Notes under the pieces: generated by a model
Seen by the model: only the letters and a program-made list of their open reading frames with translations
Database searches by the model: none
Told to the model about the DNA's origin: nothing
NCBI RefSeq assembly: GCF_004364125.1
Contig: NZ_SNZV01000006.1
Span: forward strand, 248,001 to 312,000
Length of the DNA: 64,000 bases
Reading direction: 5' to 3'
Origin: Sphingobacterium paludis
GTDB taxonomy: Bacteria; Bacteroidota; Bacteroidia; Sphingobacteriales; Sphingobacteriaceae
Shown: positions 52,358-61,048 of the stretch, one piece after another
How the letters are laid out: each line of letters opens with the position of its first letter
How positions within the stretch are numbered: position 1 is the first letter of the stretch
Position numbers and translations under genes: made by a program

Positions 52358-52738
52358 TCAGAAACCGATAGACTCCGCAGAGTAGGTTAACGAAACACGA
52401 GTATGGATGTGATCGACGCCAAATGGTGGGGTTGTCTTGCGGATGGAGACCATAATCTTATTGGCAAATGCATAGCGACTGCGGGAAATATCCATAATCT
52501 CCTTTGCTGCAGACTCCAGCAGTTTACGCTCTTTTTGCATGACGTCGCGGAGAATAGCATATAGCTCTTCATAATTTAAAGTCTGCGTCAACGCTTCGGC
52601 GTCGCCCTCTTCATAAGGAAAAGTTACGCAGAAATCGACAAAAAATTCATTGCCGAGCAATCGCTCTTCGGCATAATAGCCAATAGGAGAAAAAAAACGA
52701 ACCTCCTGTAAGGCGACGTCTTGTGTGATGATACCCAT
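52358..52738 (-). CDS. folB: dihydroneopterin aldolase
   Basis: 126 residues. Folate synthesis: 7,8-dihydroneopterin to 6-hydroxymethyl-dihydropterin. Motifs: QEVRFFSPIGYYAEERLLGN at the N-terminus (conserved Gly-Tyr/Glu), LNYEELYAILRDVMQ, LLESAAKEIMD with the catalytic-site Glu, and VSIRKTTPPFGV near the end. Single gene. Confidence 0.95.
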   Translation of the reverse strand: MGIITQDVALQEVRFFSPIGYYAEERLLGNEFFVDFCVTFPYEEGDAEALTQTLNYEELYAILRDVMQKERKLLESAAKEIMDISRSRYAFANKIMVSIRKTTPPFGVDHIHTRVSLTYSAESIGF

Positions 52739-52742
52739 ACTA

Positions 52743-52750
52743 CAAACATA
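52743..52750 (-). promoter_or_regulatory. folB promoter, -7 element TATGTTTG, abutting the start codon
   Basis: Exact TAnnTTTG with only 4 bases (TAGT) before the ATG. Leaderless mRNA expected. Confidence 0.6.
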
Positions 52751-52870
52751 GCAAAATAGCGCGAGAGAAATTCGAGGGTGAATGTCGACCTGATGCTTGC
52801 GTAAAAATTTTGTATCATGCCACGTTAGTGATGATAAATCTGTATACTTGTTATGCTAAAATAGGATACG

Positions 52871-53608
52871 ATGAGACATATCAATCTATTACATACTGCC
52901 CTTTTCCTGGCTCTTTCTTCAGCCTGTATGGCCCAAACGAAATTTAAACCGGAAGACACTGAATTTTACGAACCGAAGCCACGCGTTGTGATGAACAATG
53001 CACAAGTACCCAATGATGCCATCGTACTTTTCGATGGCAAAAATTTAGATAAATGGGAAAGCAAAAACAATCCTTCACAAGCGGTCCCCTGGACGATCAA
53101 AGATGCTGTATTGACAGTAAAACCGTCTACCGGCGACATCCAAACAAAAGATAAATTTGAAGACTTTCAGCTGCATATAGAGTGGAAAAGCCCAGAAACG
53201 ATCAAAGGCGAAGGCCAAGGTCGCGGCAATAGCGGTATATTTTTGCAAGGAATGTATGAGGTGCAGGTGTTGGATAATGATGACAATCCTACCTACGTAA
53301 ACGGACAGGCCGGGAGTATCTATAAGCAGCGCCCACCTCTTGTGGAAGTACGCAGCGATAAGGATAAATGGCATCGCTATGATATCATCTACAAAGCACC
53401 ACGATTTAATATAGATGGTATGCTGATCAGTAAAGCCACGGTAACCATATTGCACAATGGCGTTTTAGTACAAAATAATACCCAAATTGAGGGAACGACA
53501 GAATATATTGGACTGCCGAAGCTGCAGGCACATGGCCCTGGCCCCATTGTTCTGCAGGATCATGGAGACTTGGTGCACTTCCGCAATATTTGGATAAGAC
53601 CCCTGTAA
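52871..53608 (+). CDS. DUF1080 protein (3-keto-disaccharide hydrolase-like, concanavalin fold)
   Basis: 245 residues. Signal peptide MRHINLLHTALFLALSSACM, cut near AQT. The DUF1080 fold is marked by IVLFDGKNLDKWESK (about 51-65), DAVLTVKPSTGDIQTKDKFE, NSGIFLQGMYEVQVLDNDDN and the closing PIVLQDHGDLVHFRNIWIRP. Members are beta-jellyroll proteins of glycan breakdown; some hydrolyse 3-keto-glycosides. Exported to the periplasm or surface. It is monocistronic, 81 bases before DPP-IV. Confidence 0.92.
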   Translation: MRHINLLHTALFLALSSACMAQTKFKPEDTEFYEPKPRVVMNNAQVPNDAIVLFDGKNLDKWESKNNPSQAVPWTIKDAVLTVKPSTGDIQTKDKFEDFQLHIEWKSPETIKGEGQGRGNSGIFLQGMYEVQVLDNDDNPTYVNGQAGSIYKQRPPLVEVRSDKDKWHRYDIIYKAPRFNIDGMLISKATVTILHNGVLVQNNTQIEGTTEYIGLPKLQAHGPGPIVLQDHGDLVHFRNIWIRPL

Positions 53609-53689
53609 CATTACTTCTGTGATTATGGAAGAAATTTTAGATTGCCATTCATTTTCCTATTTTAGCAACCTTTAACTTTTTTCCATAAC

Positions 53690-55861
53690 ATGAAGAAACT
53701 TCTGATACTGTTCCTTCTCGGATCGTCCCTTGCCTATGGGCAACGTAATTTTACGATTGAGGAGACTGTGCTTGGCCCTAGGCAATTTGCCGCACAAAAT
53801 TTTGCACGCACACAATGGGTGCCTAGCGCCGACGCTTTCACACACCTGGACAGCAAATTCCAAAACCTGCAGGTTCGGGAGGCGACAAACAACTGGCAGC
53901 CGAAAAATATCCTATCAGCAAACGAACTTACGGAAGCGTTAAAAATAGCCATCGGTCAAGCAGCGAAATTATCCAATTTCCCTGTGGACTACCATTGGGT
54001 TGACAGCACTACGCTGAGCTTTTCTTATCAAACCTTGGAAAAGCTATACCTACTCCAATACGATCTACGCACGAAGAAAGCTAACATACTTGCGGAAACA
54101 CCGGCCGCCGGCCGCAATGTGGAACGCAGCAATGACTATAGCAAAGCCGCCTATCTAATGGGAAACAATATCGAGATCATTGATGCGGCTGGCAACGTGA
54201 CGCAAGTAACCAATGATACGGTTGACGGCATTGTCAATGGTAGCGATTACACCCATCGTCAGGAATTTGGGATCAACAAAGGGATGTGGTGGAGTCCGGA
54301 TAATGAGCAATTATTATACTACCGTAAAGACGAAAGCATGGTTAGCAACTATCCCTTGGTGCAATGGTCGGATCGCGTGGCTACCGTGAAAAATATTCGT
54401 TATCCGATGGCCGGCATGAAAAGCGAAGAAGTAAGTCTTGTCGTGTACAACACCCGCAGCCAACGAAAAACGACGTTAAAAACAGAAGGACCCAAAGAGC
54501 AATACCTCACGCTGTGTACGTGGGATCCATCCGGTAAGTTTGTTTACGTCGGGATCCTTAACAGAGAACAGAATCACCTCAAGCTGAATCAATATGATGC
54601 TGCAAGTGGCGTTCTGGTGAAAACACTCTTTGAAGAGCAATCCTCATCATGGGTAGAACCGTTACATGCGCTGACTTTTGTCCCAACCACAAATGATCAA
54701 TTTCTTTACCAGACCGACAAAGATGGGTATAACCAACTTTACCTCTATAATACCGCAGGCAAACTGATCCGTCGGTTAGGCGATAAAGATGTCATTGTAG
54801 AATCGCTGGGTGATTTTTCAGCAGATGGCAAGAAAATAAGCTACACAGGAATTACCCATAATGGTCTTGATCGGCATCTGTTCCAAGTAGACATCCACTC
54901 GGGCAAAACGCAACAGTTAACGAGTGAATCAGGTACACACGCGGCTAGCCTAAGCTACAATGGCAAGTATCTGTACGACCAGTACAGCAGCATCACCACA
55001 GTGAACGACATCTCAATTCGCGAAATTCGCAGTAACCGAAGGACGGCATTACTAGAAGCAGCCAATCCTTTCGAAGGAAAGATTGATCTACCGAAGATAG
55101 AAGCAGTGGCACTGATCTCTGCCGATGGCAAAACACCGCTAAATGGACGGATTATTTATCCGCCAGATTTCGATGCAACGAAACAATACCCCGTACTCTA
55201 TTATTTGTATGGCGGCTCGCACGCACAGTTGGTTCAAAACAAATGGCTATATGGAGCAGGTTACTTCGATTTATACATGGCACAACAGGGCTACGTAGTG
55301 TTCACGATGGATAACCGGGGCTCGGACGCACGTGGTCGTGATTTTACACGCGTAACACACCGCCAGCTAGGCAAAGCAGAAATGGCAGATCAGCTGCAAG
55401 GAATCGCCTACCTCGAGAGCAAACCTTTTGTCGACAGCAAACATATGGGTATCTTCGGATGGAGTTTCGGTGGTTTTATGACAACTTCGTTTATGGTACA
55501 GCAGCCCGACATCTTTCATACAGGCGTTGCGGGCGGACCGGTTATCGACTGGAAGTTTTATGAAGTGATGTATGGCGAGCGCTATATGGATAGCCCACAA
55601 GAAAATCCCGAAGGCTATGCAAGCACCTCATTGCTGGATAAAGCGGATCAGCTTAAAGGAAATCTTATGATTATCCATGGTGCCCAAGATCCGGTGGTCG
55701 TCCAGCAGCACAGTATGGAATTTATACAAGCATGTATTAAAGCCGGAAAGCAGGTTGACTATTTTCTCTACCCTACGCACGAACACAATGTCTTGGGCAA
55801 GGATCGTATCCACCTATATGAGAAAATTGCCAACTATTTCGATATGCACTTGAAGAAGTAA
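53690..55861 (+). CDS. dipeptidyl peptidase IV-type serine peptidase (S9B)
   Basis: 723 residues. Signal peptide MKKLLILFLLGSSLAYGQ. N-terminal beta-propeller (about 40-470), C-terminal alpha/beta hydrolase (about 475-720). Catalytic triad: Ser592 in GWSFGGFM, Asp667 in HGAQDPVV, His699 in THEHNVLG. The propeller contains HRQEFGINKGMWWSPDNEQL, where the Glu that fixes the substrate N-terminus would be expected. DPP-IV removes X-Pro (or X-Ala) dipeptides from peptides in the periplasm, supporting peptide use. Confidence 0.95.
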   Translation: MKKLLILFLLGSSLAYGQRNFTIEETVLGPRQFAAQNFARTQWVPSADAFTHLDSKFQNLQVREATNNWQPKNILSANELTEALKIAIGQAAKLSNFPVDYHWVDSTTLSFSYQTLEKLYLLQYDLRTKKANILAETPAAGRNVERSNDYSKAAYLMGNNIEIIDAAGNVTQVTNDTVDGIVNGSDYTHRQEFGINKGMWWSPDNEQLLYYRKDESMVSNYPLVQWSDRVATVKNIRYPMAGMKSEEVSLVVYNTRSQRKTTLKTEGPKEQYLTLCTWDPSGKFVYVGILNREQNHLKLNQYDAASGVLVKTLFEEQSSSWVEPLHALTFVPTTNDQFLYQTDKDGYNQLYLYNTAGKLIRRLGDKDVIVESLGDFSADGKKISYTGITHNGLDRHLFQVDIHSGKTQQLTSESGTHAASLSYNGKYLYDQYSSITTVNDISIREIRSNRRTALLEAANPFEGKIDLPKIEAVALISADGKTPLNGRIIYPPDFDATKQYPVLYYLYGGSHAQLVQNKWLYGAGYFDLYMAQQGYVVFTMDNRGSDARGRDFTRVTHRQLGKAEMADQLQGIAYLESKPFVDSKHMGIFGWSFGGFMTTSFMVQQPDIFHTGVAGGPVIDWKFYEVMYGERYMDSPQENPEGYASTSLLDKADQLKGNLMIIHGAQDPVVVQQHSMEFIQACIKAGKQVDYFLYPTHEHNVLGKDRIHLYEKIANYFDMHLKK

Positions 55862-55924
55862 AAAGGAGAAAGATCTTCCAAAAAATTAACCGCTGTACAG
55901 GAAAGCATCATAGCATGAAAATAG

Positions 55925-55966
55925 GACGGAGCAATCTTATGTGAGTAACATAGTGATTGCTCCGTC
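55925..55966. terminator. long stem-loop between convergent DPP-IV and asnB genes
   Basis: Perfect 12-base arms GACGGAGCAATC / GATTGCTCCGTC, with a further inner helix TATGT / ACATA around GAGTA. No T tract on either strand, so it may be a factor-assisted terminator or an mRNA-stabilising 3' end. Confidence 0.55.
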
Positions 55967-56047
55967 ATTATGGTTCTACCTCAGTACGAGGATCAGATTT
56001 ATTTTTTCGGACGTTAGACCGTCCATCTTTCAAGTCCGCGACGCCTT

Positions 56048-57736
56048 TTACGCAATTTGCGTAGCCTTCCCGTAACTTTCATTATGCACATTCGCAACGG
56101 CGCGACCCGATGGATCGTTCAAGTTTTGGAATGATGCGTCCCATGCCAAGGCCTCCGGTGTACTGCAAGCGACAGATTTTACGGAAGGAACCGTTTTTGC
56201 GGCAGCCTCTGAAGGGAAATGCGATTCAAAAATCGTGCGATACAAAAACTCTTCCTTGTTCTTCGGCGTATTTACTGGAAAGCGAGATGCTGCTGTTTCA
56301 AACTCGACGTCCGTCACTTTCAATTCCGCCTGTTCCTTCAAGGTATCAATCCAGCTGTAGCCTACCCCGTCAGAAAACTGCTCTTTCTGTCTCCAGGCAA
56401 TGCTCTCAGGCAGATAGTCTTCAAATGCTTTTCGAACAACCCATTTCTCCATGCGACCGTCTTTAATCATCTTATCGGCAGGATTCAATGTCATGGCCAC
56501 ATCCATAAATTCCTTATCCAGGAACGGAACACGTCCTTCTACACCCCACGCAGCCAACGACTTATTGGCTCGCAAACAGTCGTATAGATAGAGTTTCTTT
56601 AGCTTGCGTACCGTCTCCTCATGAAATTCCTGCGCGTTGGGCGCTTTATGAAAATACAAATATCCGCCAAACAACTCATCAGATCCCTCCCCGGAAAGCA
56701 CCATTTTTATACCCATAGACTTGATGACACGTGCCAACAAGTACATCGGTGTCGACGCTCTGATAGTTGTCACATCGTACGTTTCTAAATGGTAGATAAC
56801 ATCACGAATAGCATCTAAGCCTTCCTGAATAGTAAAGTTAATTTCGTGGTGAATCGTGCCGATATGATCCGCAGCTTTCTGTGCCGCGATTAAATCTGGT
56901 GCCCCTTGTAATCCTACGGCGAAGGAATGCAGTTGTGGATACCATGCCTCTTCCGTTCCCCCTGTTTCAATCCTTTTCGAAGCAAACTTTTTCGTTACCG
57001 CCGCAATAACCGATGAGTCTAGACCTCCTGATAGCAATACGCCATAGGGCACATCCGACATCAATTGCCGCTGCACTGCTTCTTCAAGCGCTGAACGTAA
57101 CTTCGCGATGTCCGTCTCGTTATCTTTAACATTTTCGAAAGCCTCCCATTCGCGCAGGTACCACTTTTTAGGCTCAGCCCCCTCTTTACTATATAGATAA
57201 TGACCTGGAGGAAACTGCTCGATGATTTCACAAAAACCTTCTAGGGATTTTAGTTCGGAGGCAACAAAAATCTGCCCATCTTGATCCTTACCGTAATAAA
57301 GTGGAATAATCCCCATATGGTCGCGCGCTACTAAAAATGAATCGTCACGACCATCATACAAAGCAAAACCAAAAATACCGTTCAGGTCCTCAATAAAGGA
57401 AGCACCTTTTTCCAAGTATAGCGCCAAAATCACTTCCGAATCCGAGTGTGTGGAAAAATCGTAATTCGGCAATGTATCGCGTAATTGTTTGTGATTATAA
57501 ATCTCGCCATTAACCGCTAAAACGACGTTTCCGTCTGGGCTGAATAAGGGCTGACTGCCCGATTTCGGATCGACGATCGCTAGGCGCTCGTGCGCCAAAA
57601 TTGCTTTCTCACTGCTAAAAATACCTGACCAATCTGGTCCGCGGTGTCTGATGCGCTTAGACATCTCCAAAACCTGCGGCCTCAGCTCTTCCGATGAGGA
57701 AGACTTTAAATCAAAAGCTCCAACAATTCCACACAT
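56048..57736 (-). CDS. asnB: asparagine synthase (glutamine-hydrolysing)
   Basis: 562 residues. Makes asparagine from aspartate, glutamine and ATP. N-terminal Ntn glutaminase domain with catalytic Cys2 (MCGIVGAFDL), RIRHRGPDWSG and VNGEIYNHKQLR; C-terminal synthetase with the ATP-pyrophosphatase loop LLSGGLDSSVIAA (about 233-245) and SGEGSDELFGGY. This matches the E. coli AsnB type. Monocistronic, with a promoter-like TTCCTTTG at about 57784-57791 on the minus strand (one mismatch). Confidence 0.96.
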   Translation of the reverse strand: MCGIVGAFDLKSSSSEELRPQVLEMSKRIRHRGPDWSGIFSSEKAILAHERLAIVDPKSGSQPLFSPDGNVVLAVNGEIYNHKQLRDTLPNYDFSTHSDSEVILALYLEKGASFIEDLNGIFGFALYDGRDDSFLVARDHMGIIPLYYGKDQDGQIFVASELKSLEGFCEIIEQFPPGHYLYSKEGAEPKKWYLREWEAFENVKDNETDIAKLRSALEEAVQRQLMSDVPYGVLLSGGLDSSVIAAVTKKFASKRIETGGTEEAWYPQLHSFAVGLQGAPDLIAAQKAADHIGTIHHEINFTIQEGLDAIRDVIYHLETYDVTTIRASTPMYLLARVIKSMGIKMVLSGEGSDELFGGYLYFHKAPNAQEFHEETVRKLKKLYLYDCLRANKSLAAWGVEGRVPFLDKEFMDVAMTLNPADKMIKDGRMEKWVVRKAFEDYLPESIAWRQKEQFSDGVGYSWIDTLKEQAELKVTDVEFETAASRFPVNTPKNKEEFLYRTIFESHFPSEAAAKTVPSVKSVACSTPEALAWDASFQNLNDPSGRAVANVHNESYGKATQIA

Positions 57737-57926
57737 AAAATAATTTTTTAATACTGTTCTCTACGTTAAATCTTAATTTCTATACAAAGGAAAGTATTAA
57801 AAAACTAAATTCATAATGTTTTATCATTTTTATTGAAAAAAGAATAACGAATATGTTATATGATTATAAATTCGACATGTAAATTATATTTCTATTAATA
57901 CAACGCACATTCTCTCTTCGACAATT

Positions 57927-57967
57927 AAAAAAGCCACGTTAAGATCTCTTCTAACGTGGCTTTTTTT
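57927..57967 (-). terminator. intrinsic terminator after the UbiD-family gene
   Basis: 15-base arms AAAAAAGCCACGTTA / TAACGTGGCTTTTTT with a 10-base loop. On the minus strand it lies 5 bases after the stop codon. Confidence 0.88.
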
Positions 57968-57971
57968 GCCT

Positions 57972-59810
57972 TTAAATAATGCCATGCAGCGAATGACCGC
58001 GTGCCCCCAATGCATCGACACGCCGTTCTACCGATTCATCTTTAATTAATGCCGGGGCATGATGCGGCTTACTTCTGGCATCAATAAGCAGTGGACCCTG
58101 ACATCCCCAATGCTTGAAACGCGTGAAGCTGTCCACGCCATAGATATCAAATGCCGGATTGCTTCGCGTAAAAGTCACCCAAACGAAATTATTAACCGAG
58201 GCTGCTGCGAAAGAAGCATCGTCAACCAAAACAAGAAGCTGCACGCCTGGCATGGGTAGATCGGCTAAAAGCTCGCACCAATGGTTCAGCGCAAGGCTCT
58301 CTTCTGTATAGCTTGTAAATGCTTTCCCATCCAGAACCAACACCCCGGGCAAGGCCAACTTTGCGCTGTTGAATGGCCTTGGAAAGGTTAAGCCTGAAGG
58401 GATCTCTGTCGCCAGATCACGTTTTTTTTTGCCTACGGCGGCGAAAGTCACTTTTGAGCCTGCGTTCAACCCGTCACCTGTATAATCTAGCGTATCGATG
58501 GTCGTATTGGTTTGAAAATGCACATCCCGAGAAAAATCGATCCGCTCCAACATATGGGTCATAAATTGCTCAACATGATGAATATCTAGGGAAGTATTGT
58601 CGGCATGGGCGGATATAAAAAGATATTTTGCTAGGCTCAATTGGTTGGTTCCTAAGATTTGGTTGGCGATGGTAAGCAGCTCTTGCGGCCTATCGATCTC
58701 CTGGTAAGGGGTATAGCGTTCGCTACCTATAGCAAACAACAGCGGGTGCACCCCTGCGGCGTCCACCGCGTGAACAGCGTGCAAGCCGGCAATCTGCTGG
58801 GGTATCGCTTTCCCGGTAATCTCGTGGATCAGCGCACCAAAACTGGTATCTTCCTGCGGCGGTCGCCCCACTACCGTAAATGACCAAATTGGATTTTTGC
58901 GGTGGTAGACGCGGTGTACCTTCATCAGAGGAAAAGGATGCGTCAAGCTATAATAGCCGATATGATCACCAAAAGGTCCTTCCGGCTTGTTTTCCTGTGG
59001 GTAAACTGTACCTGTGATCACAAAATCAGCATCCGAAGAAATACAAAAGCCTTCCTCATCGTAAAAATAACGAAACCTACGGTTGCCCAAGGCGCCTGCA
59101 AAGATCATCTCCGACAGGCCTTCTGGCAGCGGCATAACGGCAGAGAGCGGATGCGAAGGCGGACCGCCTACAAAAACGCTAACCTTTAACGGCCTACCAA
59201 GCGCATTTGCTTTCGTTTGGTGCACGCCAATGCCCCGGTGCAGTTGATAGTGTAAACCAATTTCCGCATCTTGCACATACGCGTTCCCGGAGAGCTGTAT
59301 GCGGTACATACCGAGATTGGCTTGCATAATTCCCGGACGGTCGACATCTTCCGAATACACCTGCGGCATGGTCACAAAAGCCCCTCCATCCATCGGCCAA
59401 TTTACGATCTGCGGTAGCTCGGAAATTTTGGTCTTCCCATACAAAATAGGTGATCCTGTTTTTTTTCGCCAAGGCAAGGCGCCAAGCGCAACCATCGATG
59501 AGCCTACGTAGTCCAGCGGCTTTTTCAACACCGACATCGGATTCATCTTTACATCCACCAACTTCTTGACATGATCTAAGCTGTCCCGAAACATAAACTT
59601 TGAGCGATCCAGGGTGCCAAATAAATTAGAAACAGCCGGAAATTTCGACCCCTTAATATTTTCAAACAAGAGAGCCGGACCTTCGACATCGAACACCCGC
59701 ATATGGATAGCGGCCATCTCCAAATAAGGATCCACCTCTTCTCTGATCCGTATCAAGTGCCCATGCTGCTCCAAATCGGCCACACATTCCGCTAAACTTT
59801 TATAACCCAT
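57972..59810 (-). CDS. UbiD-family decarboxylase (menaquinone/ubiquinone-type, prenyl-FMN dependent)
   Basis: 612 residues, the length of the longer UbiD forms in Bacteroidota. N-terminal region SLAECVADLEQHGHLIRIRE and ALLFENIKGSKFPAVSNLFG; the prFMN/Mn site around HIGYYSLTHPFPLMKVHRVY and the EDTSFGALIHEITGKAIPQQ segment follow. UbiD enzymes decarboxylate aromatic acids with prenylated FMN made by UbiX (not here). In organisms using menaquinone this type is often annotated for its late decarboxylation step, but other substrates are possible. Confidence 0.88.
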   Translation of the reverse strand: MGYKSLAECVADLEQHGHLIRIREEVDPYLEMAAIHMRVFDVEGPALLFENIKGSKFPAVSNLFGTLDRSKFMFRDSLDHVKKLVDVKMNPMSVLKKPLDYVGSSMVALGALPWRKKTGSPILYGKTKISELPQIVNWPMDGGAFVTMPQVYSEDVDRPGIMQANLGMYRIQLSGNAYVQDAEIGLHYQLHRGIGVHQTKANALGRPLKVSVFVGGPPSHPLSAVMPLPEGLSEMIFAGALGNRRFRYFYDEEGFCISSDADFVITGTVYPQENKPEGPFGDHIGYYSLTHPFPLMKVHRVYHRKNPIWSFTVVGRPPQEDTSFGALIHEITGKAIPQQIAGLHAVHAVDAAGVHPLLFAIGSERYTPYQEIDRPQELLTIANQILGTNQLSLAKYLFISAHADNTSLDIHHVEQFMTHMLERIDFSRDVHFQTNTTIDTLDYTGDGLNAGSKVTFAAVGKKKRDLATEIPSGLTFPRPFNSAKLALPGVLVLDGKAFTSYTEESLALNHWCELLADLPMPGVQLLVLVDDASFAAASVNNFVWVTFTRSNPAFDIYGVDSFTRFKHWGCQGPLLIDARSKPHHAPALIKDESVERRVDALGARGHSLHGII

Positions 59811-59828
59811 AGCTGCTTTTTATGTACA

Positions 59829-59836
59829 CAAAAATA
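59829..59836 (-). promoter_or_regulatory. -7 promoter element TATTTTTG for the UbiD-family gene
   Basis: Exact TAnnTTTG on the minus strand, 18 bases before the start codon. Confidence 0.55.
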
Positions 59837-59951
59837 GAAGAATAGTTGAGTTTACTGAAATTAAACATGCCTTGTAGAAGGAAAACATGGGCACAAGATA
59901 TAGCTTAGCGCTCCGCTACCACGATTCCAATTATGTGCCACTTTCAACAAA

Positions 59952-60815
59952 TTATCTATCCAATTGCAGAATATCGCTTACTTTCGAAAATTCAAACGTC
60001 ATATCGGCTTTCCAGTTATTATCCGCTCTATTATCAGACTGGATTATTCTACTAAGCTCCGCATAATCGGTGCTACTGATATCAAGCTTATATTGATACA
60101 TAAATTTCACCAACCAACGCGGCACATTCACTATCCGTTGTCCAGATGGAATAAGCTGAAGCTGCTTATAGTGCGTAAACATCGTCATAAAAGAAAACTC
60201 TTCCTCCCCGCCCACTTCCAGCACCTGATAGTGGAACGCTGGCACTTCCAATATACGCTTCAACCAGCGTATTAAATCGTGTGCACCCAGAGGTTGAAAA
60301 ACGCGGTTTGCATAACCTTTCGAATAGTATATAAATCTTCTTTTGGCGATATTCTTAAACACGCGATCAATTAGCGAGCCATTACCCACAACACTATTTT
60401 TTAGCACCACGGTATAATCCATGTTGAATTCCTTTAATAGATCCAGCACCATTTGGATACAAATCTTATCCATCAACCGTACCACATACACCAAACGGTT
60501 ACAATTTTTCTTTTTTAAAATATGGATGAAATTGCGCAGGCATAGCAATTCCAATTTGAGGTTCACAACATCGCACAAGGTAGGGACTTGCGTAAAATAA
60601 AAAGCGGCGTTAATATCTGGAATAGGCAGGTCCTTGTCCAGCTCTGCTTTAAGCAAATCCAGCTCATACAGCTTGGCGCGGATGGGCTCAAACGGACGCT
60701 TTTCGAATAGCTTTATGTTTCTCGTGATGGCATACACATTGGTTTTTTCGTCAGCCATCAGGCTGACACTTCTTTGTCCGACGTAGTTATTTAACCCACT
60801 AATCAATATATCCAT
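59952..60815 (-). CDS. atypical NAD(P)-binding (NmrA/epimerase-like) protein
   Basis: 287 residues. The N-terminus MDILISGLNNYVGQRSVSLM has Rossmann spacing (G-x5-G) but lacks the usual GATGxxG, and the later pattern (LYELDLLKAELDKDLP; AAFYFTQVPTLCDVVNLKLE; NCNRLVYVVRL; YTVVLKNSVVGNGSLIDRVF) follows atypical short-chain dehydrogenases such as NmrA or CC3-like. The catalytic YxxxK is not visible. It is thus probably an NADP-binding sensor or a dead enzyme. Divergent from the photolyase gene. An SD-like AAGGGAG sits 6 bases before the start. Confidence 0.65.
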   Translation of the reverse strand: MDILISGLNNYVGQRSVSLMADEKTNVYAITRNIKLFEKRPFEPIRAKLYELDLLKAELDKDLPIPDINAAFYFTQVPTLCDVVNLKLELLCLRNFIHILKKKNCNRLVYVVRLMDKICIQMVLDLLKEFNMDYTVVLKNSVVGNGSLIDRVFKNIAKRRFIYYSKGYANRVFQPLGAHDLIRWLKRILEVPAFHYQVLEVGGEEEFSFMTMFTHYKQLQLIPSGQRIVNVPRWLVKFMYQYKLDISSTDYAELSRIIQSDNRADNNWKADMTFEFSKVSDILQLDR

Positions 60816-61004
60816 AGGCTCCCTTCACAAAGTATCAGTTATTAATTTCATTAACAAAACAGTGAAGCCGCGTTTATGTTCGGCAAAAATGCAATTGTTA
60901 CAATCGCCAATTCCAACACACAATTGCCGCAGATCTATTGTCTACGCTTTGTCATAAGAGCCTCCATATTTAAAATCGATCTAAATGGAATAGATTCTTT
61001 GCGT

Positions 61005-61012
61005 TATATTTG
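61005..61012 (+). promoter_or_regulatory. photolyase promoter, -7 element TATATTTG
   Basis: Exact TAnnTTTG, overlapping the first in-frame TTG (61010), which shows that the start is the later ATG at 61049. AAAGGA lies 9 bases before that ATG. Confidence 0.6.
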
Positions 61013-61048
61013 CACTATCTATACTATCTCAGCAAAAGGATTTCCTGT

